A stretch of DNA of 64,000 bases from Celoporthe dispersa (taxonomy: Eukaryota > Ascomycota > Sordariomycetes > Diaporthales > Cryphonectriaceae): positions 310,001-374,000 of the forward strand of contig WAID01000002.1 of NCBI GenBank assembly GCA_016584495.1, in the 5' to 3' direction. The position numbers and the translations under genes are program-made. This document shows, piece after piece, positions 46,727 to 60,095 of this stretch (within the stretch, counting starts at the first letter, position 1; the number at the start of each line of letters is the position of its first letter). Under the pieces are notes generated by a model. That model searched no databases and was not told the DNA's origin. It was given only the letters and a program-made list of their open reading frames with translations.

Positions 46727-48403
46727 TTATCGGACAGTAATTAACAGGTTATCGTGTTGTTGGGAGAGTCGAGGTAGAGGCGATGAGGCGGCATGAGAGC
46801 TGGTCTCGTTTGCGGCGCGAGGACCAACCCGCAGGTAGTGTCCGAAATTACTGGGGCTTGCGGTCTGCGTATACATGAGGTTAGGGGAAGGGATCCATGA
46901 GATAGGGGCATGCATTCCTTGGGTAGGTTGCGCACCAAACATGGCCTGCCAGTCCAGATTCGACTGCTGCTGCTGGCCGTTGGACCCTCCGTTGAACATG
47001 GGCACACCGTTCTGGTTCTGCGACATGCTGTAGGGGGCCATCTGCGGGGCCATCTGCTGGGACATCGAGGTAGGAACGCCATTGTACTGTTGCTGAGTAG
47101 ATGGGTTCAGGATCGGCGCAGGCCCACTTCTGCGCTCTTCAGAGTGGCTGCTGGACCGCGACAGGTGCTGGGCCTGGTCATTCGGGTTAGAAGACATATG
47201 CATTTGATCCGCCGGAATGAGTCCAAAGGGGACCATTGATGGGTTGTGCACATTATTCATGCCGTTGAGGTGACCCATGTCTCCCTCGTGACCATGCCCC
47301 ATCTGGGCCGCCGTCTTCTGGGCGTTCTTCTTGACGTGGGCAGCAGGGTGGCTCAGGTGCGAGACACCCGTGGGATTGCCTTTTCATCCTCGGTCAGCCT
47401 CTGCGGGCAAGTACATCATCATCGAGACTCTCCGGGTTATGCATACCTCGGCGGATCGAGCACTTCTGGAAGTGGCGCTTCAGGATATCCGACCGGCTGA
47501 ACGTGTCTCTGCAGAGCACACACATGTAGGGGCGGTCGCCAGTGTCTATTCATCAAACATCTTGTCAGTCGGCTTTCCGCAGGGGATCATGCAGGGAGCT
47601 GCTGCGGAATCAGCATGGACGTACGGCGGAGCATGTGGCGCTTCTGTATATGGAGCTCTGTTAGCGGCTGGCCAGGTGCGGCAGAGGTCTGGGGGAGGGA
47701 GAGGTCTACTGACGAGGTGCTTGGCATGAAGGTATGTCTTGGTGCAGTGGGGGCAAGGAAATTTGCCGTCGGCGTCCTTCTGGGGGATCTGGGCCTTGGC
47801 GGCAGCAGAGCCGGGGGCTGGAGGAGCAGGCCTGCCGGGCGCGCTGGGCAGGATGCCTCTGCGGCCCTGCGACCCGACGACGTGGGTGGGCTGGTCGCTC
47901 TCCTGCATGAGCGAGGGCTGCGCCATCATAGGGCTCTGCGCGTAGGGAGAGGCCAGGCCGCTCTGCGGCATCACACCACCGGCTGGCATCGGGCGCAGGA
48001 CAGGCGGGACGCGACCGCCAGGAGACGGAGCCGGCGCGATGGGCTGCGGGTGAGCCGAGGCAACGGAGCTCTGCGGCATCATGGCAGAGGAGGTCTGGTA
48101 GGACTGCGGCGGCTGCTGGTACGGGTTGTGCATCATGGGATACTGCTGCCTGGGAGCACTCTGCTGCGGGGGTGGCGGCGCATAACCGCCCATGGAGTTG
48201 GGCGTGTTGGGGGTCGCAGGCGTGCGAGGCGTATGGGGGTGGCTCGCGTACATCGACATGGCGGGATTGTGGTGGAGAGAAGGCAGGGTCTGGTTCTGCC
48301 CGTTCTGGAGGTGGTGGGTGGGAGAGATGGTCGAAGGTGACGGGTATGAAGCCGCGCTCGTGCTGTTGATCACGTTCGAGGAGTAGTGGTGGTTGTTGTC
48401 CAT
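46727..48403 (-). CDS. C2H2 zinc-finger transcription factor (possibly Con7-like)
   Basis: Four exons: 48403..47714, 47643..47625, 47545..47447 and 47379..46727, phases consistent, 486 residues. Residues 1-210 are Pro/Gln/Ser-rich, as in activation regions. Finger 1 uses C217, C220, H233 and H237 (C-x2-C-x12-H-x3-H). Finger 2 uses C245, C248, H261 and C265, so it is C2HC. The linker between them is TGDRPYM, close to the classical TGEKPY. After the fingers comes SIRRGNPTGVSHLSHPAAHV and a Gln/Asn/Met-rich tail. Finger 1 is spread over three exons, the middle one only 19 bases. The finger region resembles fungal Con7-type regulators of conidiation and morphogenesis from memory; I cannot confirm that. 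It is a nuclear DNA-binding protein, with over 13 kb of gene-free DNA upstream. Confidence 0.88.
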
Positions 48404-51400
48404 AATCCAACTCGTTGCCTACCCTGTTGCGAAGAACGCAGCGGCAGCATCCGAACCCAAGCTTTGTTTTTGTTGGCGTGAGGGAGACCGGAACCCGAGT
48501 CTTGCGTCGAGGTCGGCGGGAGGGTAGGGGGGTGTGTGCAGGTGCGTTGCAGTACGGTGCAGCTGTCGCGCCGGGGAGCAATCTCGCGGTGATGACCAGG
48601 AAAGCCTTGTGGCGGTCTTCTCTCTGTCGTCGGCGTCGAGGGCTCTGTCTCTCGCTCTCTCTCTCTCACACCTGCGCGCTCAGTTGTCCGTGATCTCGAG
48701 GGTCGTCGACGCGGTCGTTGTCGAGACGCGTCTGAGAGAAATCTCCACGGCGGTGGAGTTTGTTTTGGCGGGCTTGGTTTGGAGGTTGCTGTTGGTAGCG
48801 TCGCGGGGCGAATTGGTGGTCAAATGTGGATAGGACCAGGAAGATGAGGCTCAACTTTCAAGACGGGTTGGGTTGGTGGAGTGAGCAGAGGCGGTGCTCC
48901 TGTTTGGGCCCGGCAGAGGTCCAAGTGGGGACTAAACTTTGTCAAATGGGGATGAATGAGGGACAAGAGGGGTGGTCGGGTGGAATGGGGTGTGGGCTGG
49001 TGTACCTCAAATATTCTTTGGGTCGTTCGTCCGTTGATTCTAAGTCGGGAGCAGGTCGCAGCCAGCGCAGAGGAAAAACTCTGCTACCAGGTACCAACCG
49101 GAACAGGGTTGGTAATTTGCAGGTGGGTTGATCCTCGACGATATCCACCAGTGGCGGGAAGCTTGGGATACGGCGCTGCCAAGTACCTATACCAAGGTGC
49201 TGTTGGTAGGGATTAGGGGGGGTGGGAGAGAAGGGGACCTCGACCTCTCCTTCTCCTTGTCCTGTTATTTTTTTTTTTTGCCCCCCTTGGATGGTATGTC
49301 AAGGGACCAGGTCGGGCGGAGAAAGTGGAGCGAGTCCAAACCAGGGTCAACAGGCGGACGCGTGGATCTGGGTGGGGACCTCGCAGTTTGACGGTGGCGG
49401 TGGTGACGGGGAAAGGAAAGAAAAAAAAAATAGTGAGCCGCAACTGATGTCGATACCAGAATCAGACTGGTCGACGATGGCTTCAGTCGGTCGGCCCCTT
49501 TTCGAGAGGTTCCTAGAATGACTCTCTGGTGTTCTCTATCAGGACCAGCTCAGGTTGATCACGCCGCGCAGGGGTCATGAGAGAGGATGAGAAATTTTTC
49601 GGAGGGGGAAAAAAAAAAGTTTGCAGGGCGGGCAGCGTAGCGCAACACAACAAGAGCGCGAGGGCGACCACCGAGAACCCCCGAGGTATGCCCAGCCGCG
49701 GCAGAAGCCTCTGAAAGCTGCCGTGCCACTACGGTAAGGACCCAGATGCGGACTAGCAGGGCGGCTTAAGGCAGTTCACTCAGGCTCGAGAGGAGAGGTC
49801 GCGCGAAGGGCACAGGTTCTGGCTGATCTGACGGGCAGCTGGAGGGGAGCGGGAAACGGTGATGGACGGCGTGGAAGGCGGGAAAAAAAAGATAGACACA
49901 AAGTCAACATACCTGAAGACAGGCGCTCTCCGACTCGCGTAACGTGCAGGAGGCCCTTGATAGCGGCTCAAGGCGTCGTGATGGATGTGGAGCAGGGCAG
50001 CAGGAAGAGGAGGAGGAGGAGGGTGATGATGATGAAACGACGCAGCAAGCTGTCGTACCGAGAGAGAGAATCCCAATAACAGAACCAAATCGTCGGGAGT
50101 GGATCGGTGTAGGGGAAGAGGAATAATCAAAAGGCTGTGCTGTCCCGCTGTTTAGCTGCTCTGATATGGAAGGGGTGGGATGGGAGGGGGAAAAAAAAAT
50201 GGACGTCTGGACGTGCTGGCAGACGGCAGTTGGACAAGACGACAGGAGGCTTCGACGACGCGAGCTTGGGGGTTTTTTTTTTCCTCCTTTCCTTTCCCTT
50301 CTTTTCTTGCCTGTTTCTGGTCGAGCTGGGGGGTGCGAAGGGGTGGGAGGGAAAAAAGGTGAGCCTTGGAAAGGAGGAGGCCTGGGACGTGCGTGCCTCA
50401 CCTGTTTGTATAATAAGACCGGGAAGGGATCCAAGGGGGGGGGTGCGATGGGCGCTTGACTGGCTGGCTGACTGAGTGACTGATTGATCAGATCAAACTC
50501 TTGACCTCAGCATCAAATCATCAAATCAGAAATTGATAAACACTCGCCCCCCCCCCCCTTGTGCCTGCCTGGTCTTGGTCCGACTGATCCATCATTCTTC
50601 ACCTCAGCAACAAGCAGCCAATCTCTATCAGTCATATCGCAACACGAGGAAGAACACGCAGGCACACACAGACACACAGACGCCCTCCCTCTATCATCTA
50701 CTGACGCCCTCCATCCTCTCCCTCCCCCCTCCCCCCCAGAGGTCTCACCCAGACACGAACCAGACCTGTTCGCATCGACTCCCAGCCGCGAATCCTTTCC
50801 TTCGGCGGCCTTTCTAAGGTTGCCGCTCTAGCCAGCATGCCAGGCTAATTTACTCGCTACCTGACCACCGCCGTACACCACGGGCCAACGGATACATCCC
50901 TTCCTCCCTTCTGCATGACTTGGTAGTGCATCCAAGGTCTCTTTGTACCGTGAGATATGATAAAGTCTATTCTTCGCATTCGCTCAACACGTCCCTCCCC
51001 CTCCATCCGTTCTTGCACACAACGTCATGCCACCATGAGCCCAGACGCGTATCAACAGAGCATGTTGCGCCTCTGTGACACTGTCAATCTTATCCTGCTT
51101 GGGCCTTCAGCCTACGCCTACCGCATGAGGAATCATGTCCATGCCAAGGCCGCGCAAAACCTTTTTCCGGTGCTGCAGAAGCCCCTGAGAAATGAATGAG
51201 AGAGAGAGAGAAAAAAATGCACCAGAGAAAAGAAGAACGAACCAAGCCGTTTTGCGTAAGCCGACCTAGCCTCAACAAGTATACCAGCATGCATTCCTGC
51301 AAGGGTACTCCCCGCCACGGCGCCCTCCCTGTGAAGGGCGACAGAAGTACCTCCGTACCTGCCCTACCCCCACTCTATAGTACCGCAGTATCTGCTGTCA

Positions 51401-51526
51401 TAGGTATCATAACAAGTCGAGACCTCAAACGACGATGTCATCGAGTGTCAGTGTCCTTAGATCCCACCCCTTAAAATGTCGATACATACTATGTGGTAGT
51501 ACTGAGTACTCGAGAGAAGAGCCCAG

Positions 51527-51592
51527 TCGCTCTCTCTCTCACACTCTCTTTCTCTCTCTCTCTGTCTCTGTCTCTCTCTCTCTCTCTCTCCA
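51527..51592. repeat. CT-rich microsatellite
   Basis: Imperfect CT tracts interrupted by ACA, TTT and GT, followed by CACACACA. Confidence 0.9.
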
Positions 51593-54500
51593 CACACACA
51601 TATCATGATCTATACAGGTCAGAGGAGAAGGGAGGGGCGGGCAGGCAGGGAGGGGAGGGAGGCAGGGAGGGAGACATGCGGGGCTCGAGGTGACAGCAGA
51701 TCACTGCCGCGGCAAGAGGCCGATATCATACTATGCACGGCGCAATCTGCAACAGAGCCCAAAGGGCGGCGGGTGGGAAGCTCCTACTCCTTGCCACGAA
51801 TCGTTCACCCGACGCAACCGACAAAGGCCTCAAGGCTAGCGAGCCAGAGCGATCGCATACGGAGTACACACTATGTAGCAGTGAGTTTCGCACCTCAGCA
51901 TAGTACTGACTGGGCGGGCAGGGGGGGCGGCCAACGTCGTCAATCCCAGCTGCCAGGCTCGCTCCAGCGCCAGCTCACGCCCATCTGGCTGCCGACAGAC
52001 CTCCCAGCGCTCAGTGGGCCGCGGCCCCGGCTCAGCTTGCAAGAGCAGGGCTCCCTGGAGGCCGCGCGTAGCTAGGTATCGAGCGGCCAAGTCCATGCGA
52101 CGGATACATGATGCGACACTTTCGGCACAACCGTCGGCTGTACTGTAGTACCTCCTGCGCAGGTATCCCAGCCTGCAGGACACGGCGCTGTCCCGCCACG
52201 GGGGTACCGCCATGGATGTACCCCCACTGCTGGGTCTTACTACAGTAGTAGTGTGAAGAACAGCAGTACAAAGTACCTTGTACAGACACACCAGTACTGC
52301 TACAGGACGATGGCCCACATCCGACCTGCCATGATTAACGCGTTACATAGCCGCCTCGATTTTTATTTTTTTATTTTTGATCATGTTTCGTCGTGGCAGC
52401 TGTTTTGGCCCCCGAGTCATGGCGCGCCCCATCGTCGCCCTTCCAAGGTCGCCCTGATCTAATGAATAACAATTGTCAACAACAACGACAACAACAACCG
52501 TGTCAAGAAAGCGTGCACACGACTCGAGGATGATTAAAAATCACGACGAATAGTGGCACGTAGTGGTCATGGTGGACGGATCTCATGGAAGCTGACCGCC
52601 AGAAATGCTTCTTCTGTATACCGACTGGTTGGGGCTAAGTCAAACCCCCCGCGCCTGCCTGCATTTCTGATGGCCCTGAGAGGGAAGGTACGCAGGCCGG
52701 ATTCACCTTCCGGCCTTGTCGATCTTGAAGCTTCCCCCCCCCCCAGGAGGGCTCTTGCTTCCTGACCATACCTGATCTCGATGCCTGCATCTGTTGACGA
52801 GTGCATAGTCAACCGCCCATTGGACTAGAAGGGCGCCCTCCCAGGGGAACAGATGCATCTTAGCTTGTAGCGGGATATGTCAACAAACCCGTATGTGAAG
52901 AAGAAGGGAAAAAAATCCTCGTACTGCACAGCCGGGTTAGCCGAAGACCGCGCTCTGCGGTGTGTCTCAGGACCTCATCCCTTTCTGGACAACAATTCGC
53001 CGCGACGCAACGGCAAGTTTTTATCCTTTTTTTTTTTTTTTTTTGCTTCTCCTTCTTTTCTGTCTATTTCCTGTATTGGAAGTTCTGCCGACCCGTCACG
53101 GACAATGAATGTTGTTCAGGCTCTCAGGGCTCCCCGCTCCCCGACCGCACTACAGCACACCAGAGCGCGCGGCATTGGTCTCAAAAACTCAACGTCCAGT
53201 ATGCCACATGGCATGCGAAGCTCTCGGGGGCCCAGCTCAAGGGCAGTACCCAATGGCAAGGTTGGCCCTTACTATGGTATTCTCTCGGGCTTCCAGAAAG
53301 CGTGGATCGGGTCCAGTTACTCGGTCCTTGATCCCGACCTCGCCTCGAGTCAAAAATATCATCTGCCACTTGTCGTCACAATGCGCAATGGCATGGCATG
53401 ATGCAATGCAGCCGTTCGAGCAACCGCCTGGGCGGGAGCGGTGATGCCCTACTTTACAGCAAGACACGCGTCTACAGCCCACGCTGTATCGCAATACCTA
53501 AGCCCTCCCAGGCCTGGCAGGACTTCACCGGCCAGGATGCAAGCCATGAGCACGCGGCCACTCCTGCGCGCTCGCCCCGTCATCGCAGGCTGAGCCATGA
53601 GACTCGACGGACAACAAATGCTCGCGAGGTGCTCCTGACTCGGCCTCGACAGGCACGAGCTTGGACGAGCCTCGACGCGTAAAGTATGAGGCAGACATCA
53701 TTCATTGCCCGAGCGCCTGGAAGGACTACGGAGTAGCCCGACTATCCGAGGCGAGTCAGGCCCGCGCGAGACCGCCTTGCCGCCTAAAACATCGCCCTGC
53801 CCAGCACAAGCACTCCCTGACATGCTGGTTGCGGCTTGACTCGAGTTCTCGGGTGCAGTCCAGCGATGGAGAGGCCGAGAATGACCAGCGCAGCATTGTT
53901 TGATGATAGCGTCGGCAAGAGAAGCCTTTTTCCCTCGCCCACCTCGTGACGTGTTGGAACCAACGCATCATAGTGTCCGGCCAGTCTGTGCACAATTTTT
54001 TTTTCTTCCCTTCTCTTCTTCCCGAGGCCGGAGCATAAGCGATGCCAGGCGATGCTCGCCTGTCGCACCTATTCAGGATACTGCTAGTACTACCCAGGAA
54101 TTAGCGACGTCGTGAAGTTTTAGGTTAGCGTCCGGCAGCCAGCACACACCAGCAGCAGCAGAGCTTCTCGCCATGTAGCAGTACCTCGGGGCGGCCTGGG
54201 GCTGCTGCTGAGGCCTCGGGGGCCTCGGAGACAGACGTCGAGGGTCTCAGCCCACCGCTAATGCCGGTCGGTATATGTCGGCGGACGAGATTCAGCGGAC
54301 GAACTCCAGAGGCGTCGAGGCGCGCACTCGTCTCGCCCTCACCCTTCTTCAGTCCTACCAGAAGACACTACTGGGTGTTCATGGGAATGGAGCCCATGCG
54401 CCAGCGGCACGGCTCGCCTATCTCGAGATGGAGCAAAGCGGGCGTTGGAGTTCATGGTCCATCAAAGATCTCTCGCAAATCTTGGGGAAGTTTGGGGTCG

Positions 54501-56040
54501 CCCTCCTCCAGCGTCAATTTGGGGGTCCAGCGAAGTGGGCTCTCCCTGCCGCCGCCAGAGATGGTGAGCTGCTTGCTCTTGGCGGTTTGTCTCCAACGGC
54601 TCGAGGGAGGGAAGACAGGTGGGATGGAGGGACCCCAGTGGTGGTCCCCCAGCAGTGACGGCAGCACGGACGACGCTGGTCCTGCGGGCCTTGGAAACAG
54701 GACCCATAGATTCCTGTACATCAGCCTCATGTACTGCGTCTAGAAGGTTTTGCAGCCCCATCAGAATGTTCTTTTCAGGGTCGCCCACGAATCCACTCCC
54801 GCTGTACAGGTGGGGGTGATCTTTGTGCGACGCGAGACCTGCATGTCATGACGGCTGCCTTTTTTCCTTTTTTCTCTCTCTCGGGAACATGAGGATCCGC
54901 CGAGAGAGAGAGAGAAAGAGAAAGAGGGAGGGGGAGGGAGTCAGCTGCGAGATTGTCAGACGTGTCAGACGACTAGGCTCTTGGGAAGGAGAGGCACGGC
55001 GAGGCGCGCGGCCCCTTCTCGACACCTCAGAGATGAACACGTCGACAGCGCCCAGGATGGCAGCACTCTCCTCACCTCACCTAGGAGGGGGGGGGCCTTT
55101 GGAAGTTGGCCGAAGTACCCTGAACTCGACTGACATCTGACAGGGGGTATTGCACAGCAGAGCTTCAACCGGGCCCCGGCGGGTCCACCGACCAGGCGTC
55201 TCAATCCACTTGGAATGGGCTCCGAGCAGGACGGATGGCACACAATAGCTTGTGTGGATCAGGTCAGAACTCAATGCCACAAGTTATTTCTGAACCGCAC
55301 GGGGACAGGGAGAGCAGAGCAGCCAGTGGTACCATCAATCGTTCGCATGGCGGGAGTCCCACCGTCGGGCTCTCTCTCTCTCTGTCTCTCTCTCTCTCTC
55401 GTGTGTCAGCGACCTGAAGGAGTTGTCGATCGACCTCCTGTTTCCGCTCTTTCGCGCAGCGTGACAGACGGGGATTCGGGCGTCACAGAGCATTCCCGAG
55501 ATTAAAACCGAGGAATACCTGCAGTGTGCTACGGTGACCCATTGGTTCGCGGTACCCCTCCCCTCCCCCTGCACCACTCCGTAGGTGGCGTCCTGGGCGG
55601 CCAGGGAGCACATCGTGGTGGTTGCATTCTTCTGAACCTGTCTTCTCACTAGCGCGACAGCGAACAACGTGCCAGAGGATCTCCACCCTGAAGCTCACCC
55701 AAGTCCTAACCAAGTCGGGCACGCCACCTGCTCCCAAGCCTCGCCCCCCCCCTTCTCCCGTGCTGGCAGGCCAGGCCGTGGGCCACCGTGCATCACCGGC
55801 ACAGCCTGGAGCGATCAAGAGCCTGAAATCTGGAGAACATCTGGATCTGATAAAACCACCAAACTCTCTGCCTCTGACAGATGGCCTTTCTCCGCTCTTG
55901 GGACCCTGGACGGATCGCAACATGCCCGGAATTAGCACCGCCTCGCCCCCAAACCTGGCTGCACAGCACGGGTGACGCAGGTTATAATATGCGAACAGCG
56001 CGACATATCAAACGTCAGATCCCGAAAGCCCGACTCTACC

Positions 56041-56062
56041 ACACACACACACACACACACAC
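56041..56062. repeat. AC microsatellite
   Basis: About eleven AC units, then ACATACATACACAC. Confidence 0.9.
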
Positions 56063-59000
56063 ATACATACACACCACAATATCGACAGTGTGACATCGGC
56101 TGGGGTGGCAGGTTCCGGACTCTTGACTCGTCTCGCTCTTCCTTCGGATATGCCCTCAATATTCGCGCAATGCCGGTCGCCTTGTTGTACGACTTTTACC
56201 TCATCCGACATAAATGCTGACCGCCTTTCCCCGCCGACGTTTAGCCGCGGCTTTTTGAGCTGGCCCTGGTCAGGAGGCATAGTCTGACAAACGCGCGGCC
56301 ATGCCACTCACCTCTCTCTCTCTCTGTGTCCCTCTCTCTCTCTCCTAGGCCTGCAGCTTGGGCCAATGTCCCACCGAGAACGGAACAGCTCTGTTCGACG
56401 CTAGGAGCGCCTCGAGACCCGAGATAAGTTATCACGACAGGGCCGGCAACCAGCTGTCGTTGTCTGCCACGCGCTCGACTCGGTTTCTGCCACACACAGC
56501 CCGAATATCTCACATGTGAAGGGTGAGAAGCCAGCTTGGCCGGCCTGCACGCCGGGAAGAGACGCGACAATCCTCATCTCCCAGGACATGGGCCCCGGGG
56601 GGGGGGACACTGCAGGACCAACAGGCAGACGGCCTGCCTACCTCGGTCGCCAGACGCGACTGCTTAGATTCTACCCGTGCCATCGTGAGCTCGGAAATAC
56701 GGACAAGATAACAACAACACGGTTGCTGTATGCGGAAGGCCCCTCCCAACCCCCTCAAAACAAACCCTCGAGAGTTAGCTATCCCCTTAAGACTGCCACA
56801 GGGTCTTGAAAGACCGCACAGAGGTGATGTGACGAATAAGCACATGTGGTTTTGAGGAACACCGGCATACTATGCAGGATTACCGAGAGACCACACAATT
56901 TTTTCTGGCACCAGCTTGCGCCTGCGGCGATATACCACGGCGGCTTCTTCCCCAGCCCCACAGGATCCTCCCAGAAGGGAAAACCGAGACGGGGGGGGCC
57001 CTATGGCTGGACAAGTGTCATGCTCAGGCTACGAGGGGTCACCTTGATGTCGTCCTGGGCATCACCGCTGCGATAGCCGTCCGTACTCCTCAGCAAAGTA
57101 CCCATACACGGCTTTTCCCGTCGACGACGATCGGGCTAGCAATGTCTGCAGGAGTGTTATGTTATCATAACGAGTCATGGAAGCGCAAGTGGTCCCCCCC
57201 CTTACAATTTTGTGGTGGTTTTTATTTTTGAGTGCATACAGACACTGTGTGCTCTACCCTTTGTCACTTGACAGCCAGTTCCCTGCTTATGAGATTGGAA
57301 TTAACCAAGACGACGGACAGTGGTGTTAGCTGGCTCGATAGTTGGAAGCTGGAAGCGACAGGTTTCCTTGGCTCGTCAGCCTTCGTGGTCGATAACGTGG
57401 CAGCTTAAGCCAGCCGTTGGATCCTTTCCGTTTTTTTTGTTTTTTTTTAATTCTTTTTTGGGATCCCCTTCGGACGATGTCCGGAAACCGTGCAAGCCAG
57501 GCTTCCCCCTTTCTCTCTCTCTCTCTCTCTGTCTCTCTCACGCACTACAGTGCAATCACAAAGGCCGAGCCCTAGGAAGAGATCATTATTGGCCTTTAGT
57601 ACGGATACAGAAAGGCAGGTTCCCTTGTGTTCACACGTCTCCCAGTGCTATCCATGAGGCGATCGTCAAGGCTGCTGTTGAAATTAGGCCGAGAGGGATA
57701 ATAACGGGTGAAGATTTCCGAACGCCCTGCATCCCGTGACTACATAGTACTTTGGTACTAGTAGTATTCGTATGTCAAGGTTGGGAAGGGTGCGCCAACA
57801 ATCCTGGTGCGTATATCCGAGTGGAATTGCCGAGCTAAGATAGGCAGCCTCTAGGGTGTGAGAGTGTGTGTGAGAGACAGAGAGAGAGAGAGAATGTGTG
57901 TGTGTGCACGGCAATCTCGCCAGTGCTGGAACCTGGCCGAGGTAGGGTCGTCGCCTCCCCTCACGAAACACGTCTCCTTCGTATGATTGTACGGTGAGGC
58001 CCTGTCACCTCTCCCAGTCCAGCGGCAGCCTTCATCTCTTAACGGGGGTCAGTGGCCCTATCTGAGCCCGGACGACATGTCGGTGAGGATGGAGAGGCGG
58101 CGCTTCAGTAGCTTTGTCTGGTGCCGGATCAGCTGTTGGCCAGCAGCCGCCCCCAGATCTTACATACACATCTCGGCTTGAGGCTCTCGAGGCGGACGCC
58201 CACACAGCAGGCAGGCCAAGGAATGCTGGAGCCCGGCAGTCAAAGAGGGGCCCCATCGAGAAAGATCCTCGGCCGCCGCACGACACCCTCCGAATCTCGC
58301 TCGTGAGGGAGAGAGGAGGGCGACAGCCAGTCCTGGTTCCGGGTACGTACATACTACTATGGCAGCAGTAGTCAGTACAATGGTACGGTACTACTGTACA
58401 TAGTACACCCTTCTTGACCCCTCCTGCCCACCTACAACCGCCTTTCCCCCCCCCTCTTTCCTCCTTGAGCATGCAGGATTCAGAGGACCCATGAGGTTAA
58501 AAACTGGTGACCCGACGAAACAATGGAGCCCGAGCTACCTTGACGTGTTATCGCCCTGGAGCCCGCTAAGCACCAGTCAACATAGATCCTTACCGATGAC
58601 GGTCAAGCTCGAATGTTCACCTACACCTTTATCGCCCCAGGCCCAAGAGGAAGAAGATCAAAGGAGGGAGGGAGAGAGAGAGAGAAAGAAAAAAAAGGCA
58701 AATTAGCCCTCCCCAGAGGGCCGGTCTCTTCCTTGGACCTGGAGAGTTGTCTGTCAACAAGGTTTCCCACTAACTCTTGGGGCACTCTGGCTGAATCGTG
58801 TTCAGGTCTTCACTGACGCGCCGCCCTCCTCCCATAATATGACAACAGCATGGGTCTGCACTCTGGCGCGGGATGGTTCCCCCTCTCCCCTGCCCGCTGC
58901 TGCGATGGTACCCACAGTGAGGCGCCCAGGAGATGGGCGGTGAGGCCCACACCCGGCTCGCTGGCTGCGATCCCACGGTCCCAATTCCGGCCCTGCTGGT

Positions 59001-60029
59001 CACGGTACCCTTCTTAGGGTCCTGGTCCTGGTCCTGGTCCTTAGTATGCTGCTCCCCTGCGATGCGACAATGCAGTTTGTACCCTGCCTGCTTGGGGCGG
59101 GGGCCTCCTGGACAGGTAGCATCACCCTGCCCTCGCTTCTGCATGTCCAGCACATGGATGAGCCACGATGGCCCCCCCTTCGCAATGGCTTTGTTGCTGT
59201 GCCAGCACTGATGTACCAGCCGTACCAGTACCCAGGACAGAAGGCGTATCCGCAAAAGGAACGAGCTCGAGGCTAACCGCGGCACTGTATTATTTTTTTT
59301 ATTTTTGTTATTTTTGGTTTTCCCCCTCCCCTTCGTTCTACTGCGGCCACGGCAGCGAGAAGGGGTAGGCGCGGGTTCCTCCATCATTTCTCAGCTCGGC
59401 TGCCCAGAGCACGGTGACCTGGCACTCCCTCCTCCTCCTCCTCCCCCCCCCGGTTCGTGGGTGAAAGCCGAGAAGGATCAGAGCTGTCAAACCAGCTTGC
59501 AACGACGACCGGGCGTGCGGATCCGTACCCAGACGCCCACAACGCTACGCCTGTCGTCGTAGCGAACGCGGAGATCAAGACGCGCAACACGTGTTGGGAC
59601 GTTTTGTTGTTGTCATTTTCTTGTCGCTGCCGAGGGAGGACCCTTGGGCCGGCGGGCTCCCCTCCCCTCCCCCAGCCCCTGGTCCAGAGCCCAATCCTTT
59701 CACCGCAGCGAATATGGTACGTACTGTACAGTGTGTTATAGCATGCCGAAGCTGATACTATACAGGCTTGGGCGCGTTTCAAGCAGGCCGCAGCGGAAGC
59801 GACTGGATCACATCCCGCCAACAGGAACGCCATAAATCCAAAACGTCCTTCGCTCTGTCTAGACGTCTTGGCAAGGGCGCGCATCGCAAGACGCCTTGGG
59901 TGGTTCCCAGACCACCGGCAGCCTCTGTAAACCACCGAGGATCGGCCAGAGTCGAGACCTGCCGGTCGCTCTCAAAGGCCCTTGGGCGCCGGGCGTCCGG
60001 TAAATCCTCGTTATTCCCTCCCTCTTCTG

Positions 60030-60046
60030 TGTGTGTGTGTGTGTGT

Positions 60047-60089
<43 letters not shown>
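60030..60089. repeat. Compound GT/CT microsatellite
   Basis: About 10 GT units run directly into about 19 CT units. This is the longest simple repeat in the window. Confidence 0.95.

Positions 60090-60095
<6 letters not shown>

Noticed and set aside
49904..50434. 176-codon minus-strand frame upstream of the C2H2 gene
   Set aside because: It is dominated by Ser/Pro/Lys runs from homopolymer and GAG/TCC repeats, and is more likely promoter or leader DNA.
58770..59387. 205-codon minus-strand frame in the gene-free stretch
   Set aside because: It is rich in simple-sequence translation (charged and repeated dipeptides), lacks family resemblance, and has no convincing leader or splice context.
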